Assembly (NCBI GenBank): GCA_028455995.1
Contig: JABELC010000002.1
Coordinates: 1,798,001-1,862,000 of the forward strand
DNA: 64,000 nt
Source of the DNA: Scleromitrula shiraiana
Taxonomy: Eukaryota > Ascomycota > Leotiomycetes > Helotiales > Sclerotiniaceae
Direction of reading: 5' to 3'
Shown here in pieces: positions 36,401 through 50,251 of this stretch (within the stretch, counting starts at the first letter, position 1; the number at the start of each line of letters is the position of its first letter). A program made the position numbers and the translations under genes. The notes under the pieces are model-generated. The model did not search any database, had not been told where the DNA came from, and saw only the letters and a program-made list of their open reading frames with translations.

Positions 36401-38359
36401 TAATCTATTTGAATCAAATTATATTTTAAACATATCTTATTAATAAGTTATTTAAAAATATTGTTATCTAATATTTTATTATTTTATTAAGTATATATAA
36501 TACTATTTTTTTATTAATATATATAATATTAATTATAATTATATAGTTAAATTAAATATCATTGTTTTTATTATTGTTAATCTTGAATTTAAATCTTTTT
36601 AATAATTTGCTATATATTTAATATTAATTATAATATTTCATCAATTTATCGATCTTATCTTTATTTATATTATTATAATTAATTTATTCAAATATATTAT
36701 ATAATCTATAAATAACTAAATAATTAAAATATTTATATAAACATTATAATTCTATTTTTATAAAATAATAAATATTATTTAAAATTATTAATTATATAAA
36801 TATATTATAATTATATGTTTATAATAAAAAGCTATAGCTATATTTTTATATAATAAAGAAATATTCGTCGATTTTGTTGTAAATAATTTAGTTTTTAATA
36901 TTATTAAAAAATATATCGAATTTATTTATATTTATTAAATAAAATAAAAATAATGTATTTGTATAAATGATATAAATTTTAATTTATTTAATTAGTAATT
37001 CGATTTTATATAATTCAATAAATTTTTTAATATCTTTTTTTTTAAATATAATTTTTATAATTTTTGTTTTATTATAATTAATAATTAAATCGATTAATTT
37101 TTATAATATTTTAAATTATTATTTATTAATAATTAATATTATTATTATTTTTATATTGATTATAATACTTTAAAACTTATCAAAATCGTATTTGTCATTT
37201 ATAAAAAATATTTTAAGATTATATATAATTTATTTTAATACTATATTTTCACTAGTCTAGTTATTATTAAATAATCTTTTATATATTAATATATGCTTAA
37301 ATACTTTCTTTACAAACCTAGCGATTATTTGTGGATTGTTGATTAAACTATTTAATATATAATATATTTCTAATATAGTTTTATTTGAATATTTTATTTT
37401 TATATAAAATGCTTTATAAATCTTTTCAATATTTTTTTTTTTATTTTTTATTCTTTTTTATAATATATTAAAAATTGTTTATATATATAATTATTATTAT
37501 TTATAACGATTTTTTCTTTATATTTCCTTTAAGTTTTTTTTTAATTTAACTTTAAATGATTTATAAAGAAATATCTTTTTTTTTATATATTTAATATTGT
37601 TTTTTATAAATTAATTTAAAACTTTTTTTATTATATTGTTTTTGAATATTAAATCATGATTCGGATCGATCTCAATAATTATTATATTCTTTTTAATCAT
37701 TATAATTGTTTATTTTATTATATTTATTATAATTAAAACTTTTGCTTTAATTTTATAAATTATTTATAAATCTTTTTTAATATAATATATATTAATATTA
37801 TTATTTTATAATTTGTTATAGATCTAAATCGCTTTTTTGATTTTTTAAATAAAATTAAAGATATTCATAACTAATTGATAATATATTTAAATATATTATT
37901 TAATTTGTTAACATAATAAAATTATCTTTTTGTAAAGATGTAATTGATTTTTTATATTATTTAATAAAGTTTTATATAATTATTTTATTTTTGTAAAAAA
38001 TAATTTTAAATATTATTCAAATTTTTTTTTTTGATTTTTATTTATAATATTTTTTATTGTTAATTTTATCTATTTGTTTATTATATTGTAATAATATAAT
38101 TTTTTTTAATATTGTACTTTAAATTTTATAATTAAATCCCTTATTTTTTATAGGAATATAATAAAATTCGATATATAATATTCAAGCGCTTTATCTTTAA
38201 ATATAATTAAAAATATTATTACTATAAGTTTATTTGAAATATTTATATATTATAAAATTAATTTATATATAACCAACTTATAATCAAAATTGTTATTTTT
38301 ATTATTAAATTTTATTGTATCATTATATATTTTGTTTAAATTGATCTAATATTAAATTT

Positions 38360-38800
38360 TTAATATACAATATTAATAGTTTTTTTCTTGATGATATCTT
38401 TAATTCTTATATTTATTCTTATATGCATATACCCTTCTATCCTTTCATTTTTTTCCCCAGTTTTGTTTATATTAAAAATTACAATTATTTTGATTATAAT
38501 CATTTTGATTATTCTAAAATATGCGATAATTTTGACTAGATTGATTTTGATTAGGTTGATTTTGATTAAATTGATTTTAACCAGATTAAATCTAATCAAA
38601 TTAAGATATATAATTGTTTTGATTATAATAATTTCTATTATAATCATTTATATCATAATGATTTTGATTAAGTTGATTTTAACTAAATTGATTTTGACTA
38701 AAATGACTTTAATCAAATTAAAGCATATAATTATTTTGATTATAATGATTTTTATTGTAATTATTTTCATTTTAATAATTTTGATTGTTATATAATATGC
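38360..38800 (-). pseudogene. Q/N-rich Gag trace of A2
   Basis: In one minus-strand frame about 130 codons are dominated by Asn (AAT), Gln (CAA) and Tyr, with TAA stops at places where neighbouring units have CAA. The plus strand shows the same DNA as runs of GATTTTGATTA-type words. Homologous blocks exist in A3 (47750-48121), A1 (50527-50898) and A4 (58418-58744). This is the Gag end of the family A polyprotein; the long plus-strand frames full of Ile and Leu here are shadows. Confidence 0.6.
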
Positions 38801-40751
38801 GATTATTAAATAAAGTTATATTTTGGGTAATATAGTGCATAAGGTTCTATGTTATTATTAGGATAGTTTTAAATAAATATTCAAAATCGGTTTTTATTAT
38901 AAATTAGATATTTTTTGGTAATTTATTAAAATGCTTTAATAAATTAATCATTATTTATATAATTGAAATGTTTTATTTAATTTACTTTTTTTTTTAGTTT
39001 ATTTTCTTATATTTTTTTTTGATTTTATTTTTTTTTTAAATCTTCTATCATTGCCTTTATATTATCAAATCTAAATTTTATTAATTAATCTTTATAAATC
39101 TTCTTCAAATAAACTTTAATCCATTTAAAATATAATTTTATATATATTATACTTTATATTATATAAATTATTAATATAAATATATTAATATAAACATTAT
39201 TTTTTTATAATACTTTTTTTATTATTATTAAATATCTTTTATTTAATATCTAAAATATTTCTATATTTATATTTTCAAATATTTTTTTAAAATTTATTTA
39301 TAAATCTATATTAATAAAGATTTTTAAATTATTAATTATATATTTATTGAATTTATATTTTAAATAATAATTTATTACATATAGATTTTCTATATTATAT
39401 TTTTTATATTTATTAATAAAGTCTAAATCATTTAAAAATAATTTATTAAATAGATTTTTATAGTATTCTTTGCTTTATTTAGATTTAGAGTTTTAATTAT
39501 ATTTAAAATTATATATATTATTATCCTTTAATTATTACTTCCTTCTAAAATCAGATATAAACTTTTTAAAAATATTATTTACTATATTTTTAAATAAAAA
39601 AATCTTTATTTATATTTAAAATATCAAGATTTATATTTATCTAAATATTTTTTATTAATATTATTTTTATAATAAATTTATTTATATTAAATTTTTATTA
39701 AAATTTTTTAATAATATTTTTAATACTAATTAAAATTTTTCGATTTAATTAAATATTTATTTTGATCATCAAATTATTAATAGCAATCCTAAATTTTAAA
39801 TATTTATACTTATTAAATTACTTTCCCTTTATAATTATCTAAAATTCATATTCATATTTATATTCTTTAATCTTTTTTCTTCCTTTACATCACTTTTGTT
39901 TATTATATTACTTATAATATTATAATATAAAATAAAAAAATATTTTTAATAATATTTTATATCTTTTCATTAAATAATATAATAATTATTATTAAATTCA
40001 TTTCTATCTAATTTTTTTACTATTATTAAATAAATATCTAATATCAAATTAAAAATTTAATCTAATAAAACTTTAAATCAAATATAATTATCCAATTTAT
40101 AAAATAAACCTAATATCAAATCAAAACTTATTTTAATAAAGTTTTTAAATCAAATATAATCATTCTAATTTATAAAATAAATATATAATAAATAAATTTA
40201 TTATAAAAAAAAAAAAAAAAAATAAAGCAATTATAAAAAAAGTATAAAAATATAAAAAAAAATTTATTAAAGATTTTATAAAAGTTTTTAAATAAAGATT
40301 CTTGCATAAATAATCTCATCATTATCTTTATAATTATAATAAAATAATTATCATTACCAACATTTTTATTTATTAAAATATTTTTTTAAATAATATAATA
40401 AATATCCAAATAATATAATATAATTTATATTTTTATCATTACTTTATTTACAATAAACATTTAAATTTTATAATTCTAAAATTGATTTAAAAACTATTTA
40501 ATCTATAATAAATATTCAAATTTTATAATATCTAAATTAAAATTAAAAATTATTATTTTTATAATAAATATTTAAATATTATAAAATTCAATTCTTTTTT
40601 TTATCAAAAAACTAAATAATTTATAAAATCTCTTATTATCAAAAATTATAAAAAGTTTCTTATTAATAATAAACAAAAACATTTAAAATTTATCAAAATT
40701 AATATTATATATAAAATAAAAATTCTAATTTATAATATATATATTAATTAA

Positions 40752-40911
40752 TATTTATATAACTCCAAGAATATAGAACTATACAATTATAATATCAATC
40801 AATATTATATTATTTATTCAAAAAATTCAAAAAAGGTATTGTACACTGTTGAGGATATATATCTCCTCAATGGACACGTGACGTAAGGTCACGTATTTGA
40901 CTATACAGACA
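40752..40911. repeat. Family A LTR, right LTR of A2
   Basis: 160 bases ending CTATACAGACA. The last 70 bases are hardly mutated and keep two inverted repeats (TTGAGGA...TCCTCAA and CACGTGAC...GTCACGT). Confidence 0.87.
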
Positions 40912-42601
40912 TAAATATATACAATATCACTTTTTCGTTGATATACATAATGTCAATTATAATTATATAATTGAATTGAATATCATTGTTTTTATTATTA
41001 TTAATTTTGAATTTGAATTTTTTTAATAATTTGTTATATATTTAATATTAATTATAATATTTTGTCAATTTATCGATTTCATTTTTATTTATATCATTAT
41101 AATTAGCTTGTTTAAATATATTATATAATTTATAAATAATTAAATGATCGAAATGTTTGTATAAATATTATAGTTTTATTTCTGTGAGATAGTAAATATT
41201 ATTTGGGATTATTGATTATATAAATGCATTGTAGTTATATTTTTATAATAAAAAACTATGGCCATGTTTTTATATAATAAAGAAGTATTTACTAGTTTTG
41301 TTATGAATAATTTAGTTTTTAATATTATTAAAAAATATATTAAATTTATTTATATTTGTTAAATAAAGTAAAAATGATATATTTATATAAATAATATAAA
41401 TCTCAATTTGTTTAATTAATAATTCGATTTCATATGATCTAATAAATTCTTTAATATTTTCTTTTTTAAATGTAACTTTTATAATTTTTATTCTATTATA
41501 ATTAATAATTAAATCGATTAGTTTTTATAATATTTCGAATTACTATTTATTAATAATTGATATTATTATTATTTCTATATTGATTATAATACCTTAAAAT
41601 TTATCAAAATCATATTTATCATTTATAAAGAATATTTTAAAATTGTATATAATTTACTTTAATACTATACTTTCATCAATTTAATTATTATTAAATAACT
41701 TTTTATATATTAATATATATTTAAATACTTTTTTTATAAATCTAATGATTATTTATAAACTATTAATTAAGTTATTTAATATATAATATATTTCTAATAT
41801 AATTTTATTTAAATATTTTATTTTTATACAAAATACTTTATAAATCTTTTTAATATCCTTTTCTTTTATCTCTCGCTTTTTTTTATAATATATTAAAAAT
41901 TGTTTATATATATAATTATTATTATTTTTAGCGATTTTTTCTTTATATTTTTTTTAAGTTTTTTTTTAATTTAATTTTAAATGATTTATAAAAAAATATC
42001 TTTTTTTTTTATATATTTAATATTGTTTTTTATAAATTAATTTAAAGTTTTTTTTACTATATCGTTTTCAAATATTAAATTATAATTCAAATCGATCTCA
42101 ATAACTATTGCATCTTTTTCAATCATTATAATTATTTGCTTTATTATATTTGTTATAATTAAAACTTTTATTTTAGTTTTATAAATTATCTATAAATTTT
42201 TTTTTAATATAATATATATTAATATTATTATTTTATAATTTGTTATAGATCTAGATCATCCCTTTAATTTTTTAAATAAAATTAAAAGTATTTATAATTA
42301 ATCAATAATATGCTTAAATACATTGTTTAATTTATTAATATAATAAGATTATCTTTTTATAAAAATATAATTGATTTTTTATATTGCTTAATAAAATCTT
42401 ATATAATTACCTTGTTTTTATAAAAAATAACTTTAAATATTATTCAAGTTTTTTTTTCTGATTTTTATTTATAATATTTTTCATTATTAGTTTTATTTAT
42501 TTATTCATTATATTATAATAATATAGTTCTTTTTGATATTGTGCTTTGAATTTTATAACTAGATCTTTTATTTTTTATAGAAATATAATAAGATTTAATA
42601 T

Positions 42602-42761
42602 TGTTTGTATGACTCCGGGGGTATGGAACTATACAATTACAATATCAATCAATATTATATTATTTGTTCAAAAAGTTCAAGATGAATATTGTATGTTGTT
42701 GAAGATATATATCTTTTCAATAGATATATAATGTAAAGTCATATGTTTGATTATATAGATA
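42602..42761. repeat. Family A LTR, left LTR of A3
   Basis: 160 bases beginning TGTTTGTATGACTCCGGGGG, one of the best kept starts of the family, ending TATAGATA. Confidence 0.87.
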
Positions 42762-45700
42762 TTGATAATTTTTTGAAAATTTGAGGTTATATATATAAAA
42801 AATTGAATTTTATAAAAACTATAAATTATCTATATAAAATAAAAAGCAAAATAGACTTTTTTTAATCTTTTATTATCTTGAAATCCTTATAATTTGTTTA
42901 TATACAATATAATATTTTAAAATCAAATTGAAATAAATATTATTTAGATTATATATTATTATCATTCTATATTATCATTATTTTTTATATTATATCTTTT
43001 ATTATTTTGCCTCACAATAATTATATATAAATTAAATAAACAAAATCGATCATTATCTAGTTATTCTTCAAAAAATAAATAAAAAAAAAAAAAAAAAAAA
43101 AATCAAAATCTTTCTTTATATTCAACCTATTTGTTAATCTTTATCAATATTTTGTTTATATCGATAAATTTTTTTAATATTAAACAAAGCTTTGCCTTTA
43201 TTATTACGTTTATTAAATTATCGTTATCACTAATTCATTATATTTCTATAATCTTTTTATGTTTATATGATTAATATAATATTATAATATTGATTATAAA
43301 TCGTTTTTTAATTGTTATTTTAAATTTAATTAATAATTGAAATAAAGAATATAAATTAATATAAATAATTAATAGTAAAATACGATTATTAAAAATCTTA
43401 TCGATTATATTTTTAATAATGATTATTATATTAAAACCGAGGATTATTATATAAAATTCTAACATTAATATAATTTAAATAATATATTTGTATTTAATTG
43501 AAAATCAATATATAATATCTATATTTCCATTTTTATTTATTAATATAATAATATATTCGATTTAAAATAATAAATCAAAGTTATTAATATATAAAACATT
43601 AATAAATATATATATATAAAAAGTATTAAAATTAAATAATATAAATTAAAATCCTTTTATAAAGTTTTTTTTTTATTATTGTATATATTTATTAAATATT
43701 TTTATATTTTTATTATTTAATTCAATATTTTATACAATCTATATTAAATTAAACAAAGTTTTAGATTAATAATAAATTGCGATATAAACATTATAAGTAT
43801 ATTATATAATATATTGCTTTCTTAATATTGCATTTTTCTAAAGTCTGCTATATATTCTATATATATCAATATTGATATTTTTGATTTGCTTTATATTCTT
43901 ATATTGAAATTTTTGATTTATTATAATTATTAAACTTTTTAATAATATTAAATTGTTGTTGAATTTAAATAAATGTTTTTTAATTAACTACTTTTATTTT
44001 TTATATAAAAATTTAATTTCTTTTAAATAATGTTCCTTTTTATAAACAAATTGCTTATTAACAATAATTAAAATATCATTGATTTATATCGTTATAATTT
44101 CAAATCCTTATTTTTATATATATAATAAATAAAAATCGTATATCGATATCGTCATTTTAAGCCTTATAATATAGTAGTTTAAATATATATTAAATTAATG
44201 ATTTTTTATTTTTAGAATTTTATATAATGATTATATTATACAAAATATGGTTTTTGGTAAATATTCTATTTTTGGAATTGTATATACAAAAATAAAATAT
44301 ACAAGTTTTGAATTTATTTATATATATATTTAAATGATATTATATAGATAAATGTTAAATATATTGTTACTTTTTACTACCATTATAATAATTGCAATTA
44401 TTAATATTAATCAATAAATTAAATATTATACAATTAAAGATTGTATAAATATAGTATGTTTTTTTGTATTATTGAAATTTTATATAATAAATCTTGATTT
44501 TTTATATATATTCTTTATACTTAAATATTTGAGTTTGTTAACCCATTTGTATTTGAAGATTTTCATTTCTATTAAAATCTTTTTTTATTTTACTACTTCA
44601 AATACATCGATTTCCATCAATTTGTCTAATTTCTTTTTTCTTAATTCTATATATATTTTGCTTGCTTTTTTTTTGTTATATTTAATCTATTCAGTAAAAA
44701 GAATTAATCTTTTTGCTAAAAAAGCATCAATCGAATATGCAATATATTTACTATTTAATAATATTATAATATCTAATAATGTTTTTTTAAAATCCTTATT
44801 TTTTATATACAGTTTAAATTGTATTTTCTATTGTGTATCTTATTGGATATACTAATAAAATTGAATCGTTATTAATAATAAAATATTAAAGCTTTGATCT
44901 TTTTTTAATCTGCTACGTTTATAAATTGTTAACTTAAATAATTTGAATATCATTACTTTTAATATTTTTTAAATAATTAATTAATTATTACCATCATTTA
45001 TAAATATAAATAATATATAGTTTTTTATATATATTGTTAATAATATTAATATTGAATTAGCAAATTCTTTATAATATAGATAAACTAATATTAATTATAT
45101 AATTACAATATAACCATTTATATTGACTTTGCAATTCTTGCCTTTTATCAATTCAAAAATATAAAATCTTATCTATTTTTCTTTTTTTGTTCTAATAATT
45201 TCTTTATATATTAAAACTTTTAAATGTATTTTCAAATTATATATTATATATATAGATAATCTATTCCATTTTTATAATATATCTTTTATTAATTAAATCA
45301 CTTTATATCTATAAATTTTATCATTTATTTCTTATAATTTCATTATTTGATTAATAACAGTTTTTATTAATAAATCTGATTTTCCTATATATATAAATAT
45401 ATCAAATACTAGAAATATTGAAATTAGTTTATTAAGATCTACTAAATCATTTATGGCTTTTATCACCATCTGCAATATTTGTTTTTTTATAAAATTAAAT
45501 TATTATAATTCATTTTGTAAAATCTCAAATATTTATTATATAATTTTATAATATTGTTTAACTTTATTAATTAATTAATAAAATTTTATAAAAACCATCT
45601 TTATTTTAATCATTATAATACTTATATACTCATTGAATTTCTTTATAATAAACTATATACCTACATCAATAATAATATAATCCAAAAATTTTATATAGAT

Positions 45701-48700
45701 ATTAATCCATTTAAATCAAATTATATCTCAAATATATCTTACTAACAAATTGTTTAAAAATATTATTACCTAATATCTTATTACTTTATCAAATATATAC
45801 AATACCACTTTTCTATTAATATATATAATATCAACTATAATTATATAATTAAACCAAATATCATCATCCTCACTATCACTAATCTTGAATTTGAATCTCC
45901 CTAATAATTTACCATATATCTAATATTGATTATAATATTTTATTAATCTATCAATCTTATCTTTATTCATATCATTATAACCAACTTATTTAAATATATT
46001 ATATAATTTATAAATAACTAAATAATCGAAATATTTATATAAACATTATAATTCTATTTCTATAAAATAGCAAATATTATTCAAGATTATTGATTATATA
46101 AATACATTATAATTATATTTCTATAATAAAAAACTATAATCATACTTCTATATAATAAAAAAATATTCACCAATTTTATCGCAAATAATCTAATTTTTAA
46201 TATTATTAAAAAATATATTGAATTTGTTTATATTTGCTAAATAAAATAAAAATAATATATTTACATAAATAATATAAATCTTGATTTATCCAATCAATAA
46301 TTCGATTTTATATAATTCGATAAATTCTTCAATATCTTCTTTTCTAAATATAATCTTCACGATTTCTACCCTATTATAATTAATAATTAAATCAATTAAT
46401 TTTTACAATATTTCAAATTATCGCTTATCGATAATTGATACTATCATTATTTCTATATTGATTATAACGCCTTGAAACTTATCAAAATCATATTTGCTAT
46501 TTATAAAAAATACTTTAAAATCGTATATGATTTATTTTAATACTATATTTCCATTAGCTTAATTATTATTAAATAGTCTTTTATATATTAATATATATTC
46601 AAATACTTTTTTTATAAATTTAACAATTATTTATAGATTATTGATTAAACTATTTAATATATAATATATCTCCAATATAATTTTATTTAAATATTCTATT
46701 TTTATACAAAATATTTTATAAATCTTTTTGATATCCTTTTTTTTTATTTTTTGCTTTTCTTTATAATATATTAAAAATTATTTATAAATATAATTATTAT
46801 TATCTTTAACAATTTTTTCTTTATATTTCCTTTAAACTTCTTTTTGATTTAATTTCAAATAATTTATAAAAAAACATTTTTCCTTTTTATATATTTAATA
46901 TTATTTTTTATAAATTAATCTAAAACTTTCTCTACTATATCAATCTTAAATATTAAATTATAATTCAAATCAATCTTAATAACTACTATATCCTTTTTAA
47001 TCACTATAATTATTTACTTTATTATATCTATCATAATTAAAACTTTTACCTTAATTTTATAAATTATCCATAAATTTTCTTTTAATATAATATATATCAA
47101 TACCATTATTTTATAATTCATTATAAATCTAAATCATTCCCTTGATTTTTTAAATAAAATCAAAAATATTCATAATTAATCAATAATATACTTAAATATA
47201 TTATTTAATTTATTAATATAATAAAATTATCTTTTTATAAAAATATAATTAATTTTTTATATCACTTAATAAAGTTTTATATAATCACCTTATTTTCATA
47301 AAAAATAGCTCTAAATATTATTCAAATTTTTTTTTTTAATTCTTATTTATAATACTTTTTATTATCAATCTTATCCACTTATTCATTATATTGCAATAAT
47401 ACAGCTTTCCCTAATATCATACTTTAAATTCTGCAATTAAACCCCTCATTTTTTATAAGAATATAATAAAATTCGATATATAATATTCAAATATTTCACC
47501 TTTAAATATAGTTAAAAATACCATTACTACAAATTTATTTAAAACATTTATACACTATAAAATTAATTTATATATAGCTAATTTATAATCAAAATCATCA
47601 TCTTTATTGTTGAATTTTATTGCGTTATCATATATTTTATTTAAATTGATTTAATATTAAATTTTTAATATATAATATTAATAACTCTTTTTTTAATAAT
47701 ATTCTTAATCTTTATATTTATTTTTATATATATATATCTTTTTATTCCTTTGTTTTTCTCCCCAGTTTTGTTTATGTTAAAAATCATGATTATTTTGATT
47801 ATAATTATAATCATTTTAATTATAATTATTTTGATTATTTTAAAATATACAATAATTTTAACTAGATTGATTTTGATTAAATTGATTTCAATTATATTGA
47901 CTCTAATCAAATTGAATCTAACCAAATTAAAATATACAATTATTTTGATTATAATAATTTTTACTATAATCATTTATATCGTAATGATTTTGATTAAATT
48001 GATTTTAACTAGATTGATTTTGATTAAGATAGTTTTAACCAGATTGAGGCATACAATTATTTTGATTACAATGATTTTTATTGTAATTATTTTTATCTTA
48101 ATGATTTTGATCATTACATAATATACAGCTGTTAGGTAAGATTATATATTAGATATTATAGTGTATAAAGTTGTATATTATTATTATTAAAATGATTTTA
48201 AATAAATATTTAAAATCGACTTTTATTATAAATTAGATGTTTTTTAATAATTTATTAAATTGCTTTAGTAAATTAGCTGTTATTTGTATAATTAGAGTAT
48301 TTTGTTCAATCTGCTTTTTTTTTTTAATTCATCTCCTTGTATTTTTTTTTTAATCCTATTTTTGCTTCAAGTTTTCTATTATTACCTTTATATTGCTAAA
48401 TCTGAATTTTATTAATCGATCTTTATAAATCTTCTTCAAATAAGCCTTAATCTATTTGAAATATAATCTTATATATATTATGTTTTATATTATATAAACT
48501 ATTAATATAAATATATTAATATAAATACTATTTCTTTATAATGTTTTTTTTATTACTATTAGATATTTTTTATTTAATATTTAAAACATCCCCATATTTA
48601 TATTTTCAAATATTTTTCTGAAATCCATTTATAAATTTATGTTAATAAAGATTTTTAAATTATCAATTATGTACTTATTGAGTTTGTACTTTAGATAATA

Positions 48701-50091
48701 GTTCATTGTATATAAATCTTTTATATTATATTCTTTATATCTATTAATAAAATTTGAATTGTTTAAAAATGATTTATCAAATGGATTTTTATAGTGCTCC
48801 CTGCTCTATTTGGGTTTAGAATCTTAATTATATTTAAGGTCACGTATATTATTATTCTTTAATTATTACTTCCTCCTAAAATCAAGTATAAACCTTCTAA
48901 AAATATTATTTACTATATTTTTAAATAAAAAGACCTTCACCTATATTTAAAGTATCAAGATTTATATTTATTTAAATATTTTTTATTAATATTATTTTTA
49001 TAATAAACTTACATATATTAAACTTTTATTAAAATTTCTCGACAATATCTTTAATACTAATTAAAATTTTTTAATTTGATTAAATATTCGTTTTAATCAT
49101 CAAATTATTAATAGCAATTCTAAATCTTGAATATTTATACTTATTAAATTGTTTTCTTTTTATAATTATTTAAAGTTTATATTTATGCTCATGTTCTTTA
49201 ATTTCCTTTCTTCCTTTACGTCACTTTTACCCACTATACTGCCCATAGTATTATAATATAAAATAAAAAGATACTTTTAATAATATTTTATATCTACTCA
49301 TTAAATAATATAATAATTATTATTAAATTCATTTTTATCTAATTTTTTTATTATTATTGAATAAATATTTGATATTGAATTAAAAATTTGATCTATTAAA
49401 ATTTTGAATTAGATATAATTACCCAATTCATGAAATAAATCTAATATCAAATCAAAGTTCGTTCTAATAAAATTTTCAAGTCGAATATAATCATTTCAAT
49501 TTATAAAATAAATATTTGATAAACAAATTCACTATAAAATAAAAAAAGAAATAAAGCAATTATAAAAAAATATAGAAATATAGAAAAAAGATTATTAAAA
49601 ATTTTATAAAGATTTTTAAATAAAGTTTCTAAATAAAAATTCTTACATAAATAACCTTATCATCGCTTTTATAATTATAATAAAATAATCATCATTGTCA
49701 ACGTTTTTATTTATTAAAATATTTTCTTAAACAATATAATATATATCTAAATGATATAATATAATTCATATTCTTATCATTACTTTACCTACAATAGATA
49801 TTCAAATTTTATAATTCTAAAATTAATTTAAAGATTATTTAACCTACAATAGATATTCAAGTTTTATAATATCTAAATTAAAATTGAAGGCTACTATTCC
49901 TACAATAGATATTTAAATATTATAAAGTTTAATTCTTTTCTTTATCAAAAATTAAATAATCTATAAAACTTTTCATTATTAAAGATTATAAAAAATTTTC
50001 TATCAATAATAAACAAAAACATTTAGAATTTATCAAAATTAATATTACATATAAAATAAAAGTCTTAATTTATAATGTGCACACTAATTAA

Positions 50092-50251
50092 TATTTATAT
50101 AACTTTAGAGGTATAGAACTATATAATTACAATATTAATCAGTATTATATTATTTATTCAAAAAGTTCAAGATAGATATTATACGCCGTTAAAGATATAT
50201 ATTTTCTTAACAGACATGTAACATAAGGTCACGTGTTTGACTATATAGACA
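50092..50251. repeat. Family A LTR, right LTR of A3
   Basis: 160 bases ending CTATATAGACA, followed by the target duplication AATAT. Confidence 0.87.

Larger units (their letters stand above)
33306..40911 (-). mobile_element. Ty1/Copia element A2, nested in A1
   Basis: A 7606-base family A element with LTRs 33306-33465 and 40752-40911. Flanks are CAAAT (33301-33305) and TAAAT (40912-40916): a 5-bp target duplication in which one copy has taken a CpA-to-TpA change. Joining the flanks restores A1 interior sequence that is uninterrupted in A3 (45780-45800) and A4 (about 56400-56420). Coding strand is minus: RT traces at about 34.78-35.34 kb, a Q/N-rich Gag trace at 38.39-38.80 kb. Confidence 0.87.
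42602..50251 (-). mobile_element. Ty1/Copia element A3, nested in A1
   Basis: A 7650-base family A element with LTRs 42602-42761 and 50092-50251, flanked by AATAT on both sides (42597-42601 and 50252-50256). Joining the flanks restores A1 sequence equivalent to 47460-47500 in A3 itself. Coding strand is minus: RT traces at about 44.07-44.65 kb, a Gag Q/N trace at 47.75-48.12 kb. Between about 45.6 and 47.6 kb the plus strand keeps C but has lost nearly all G. Confidence 0.87.
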
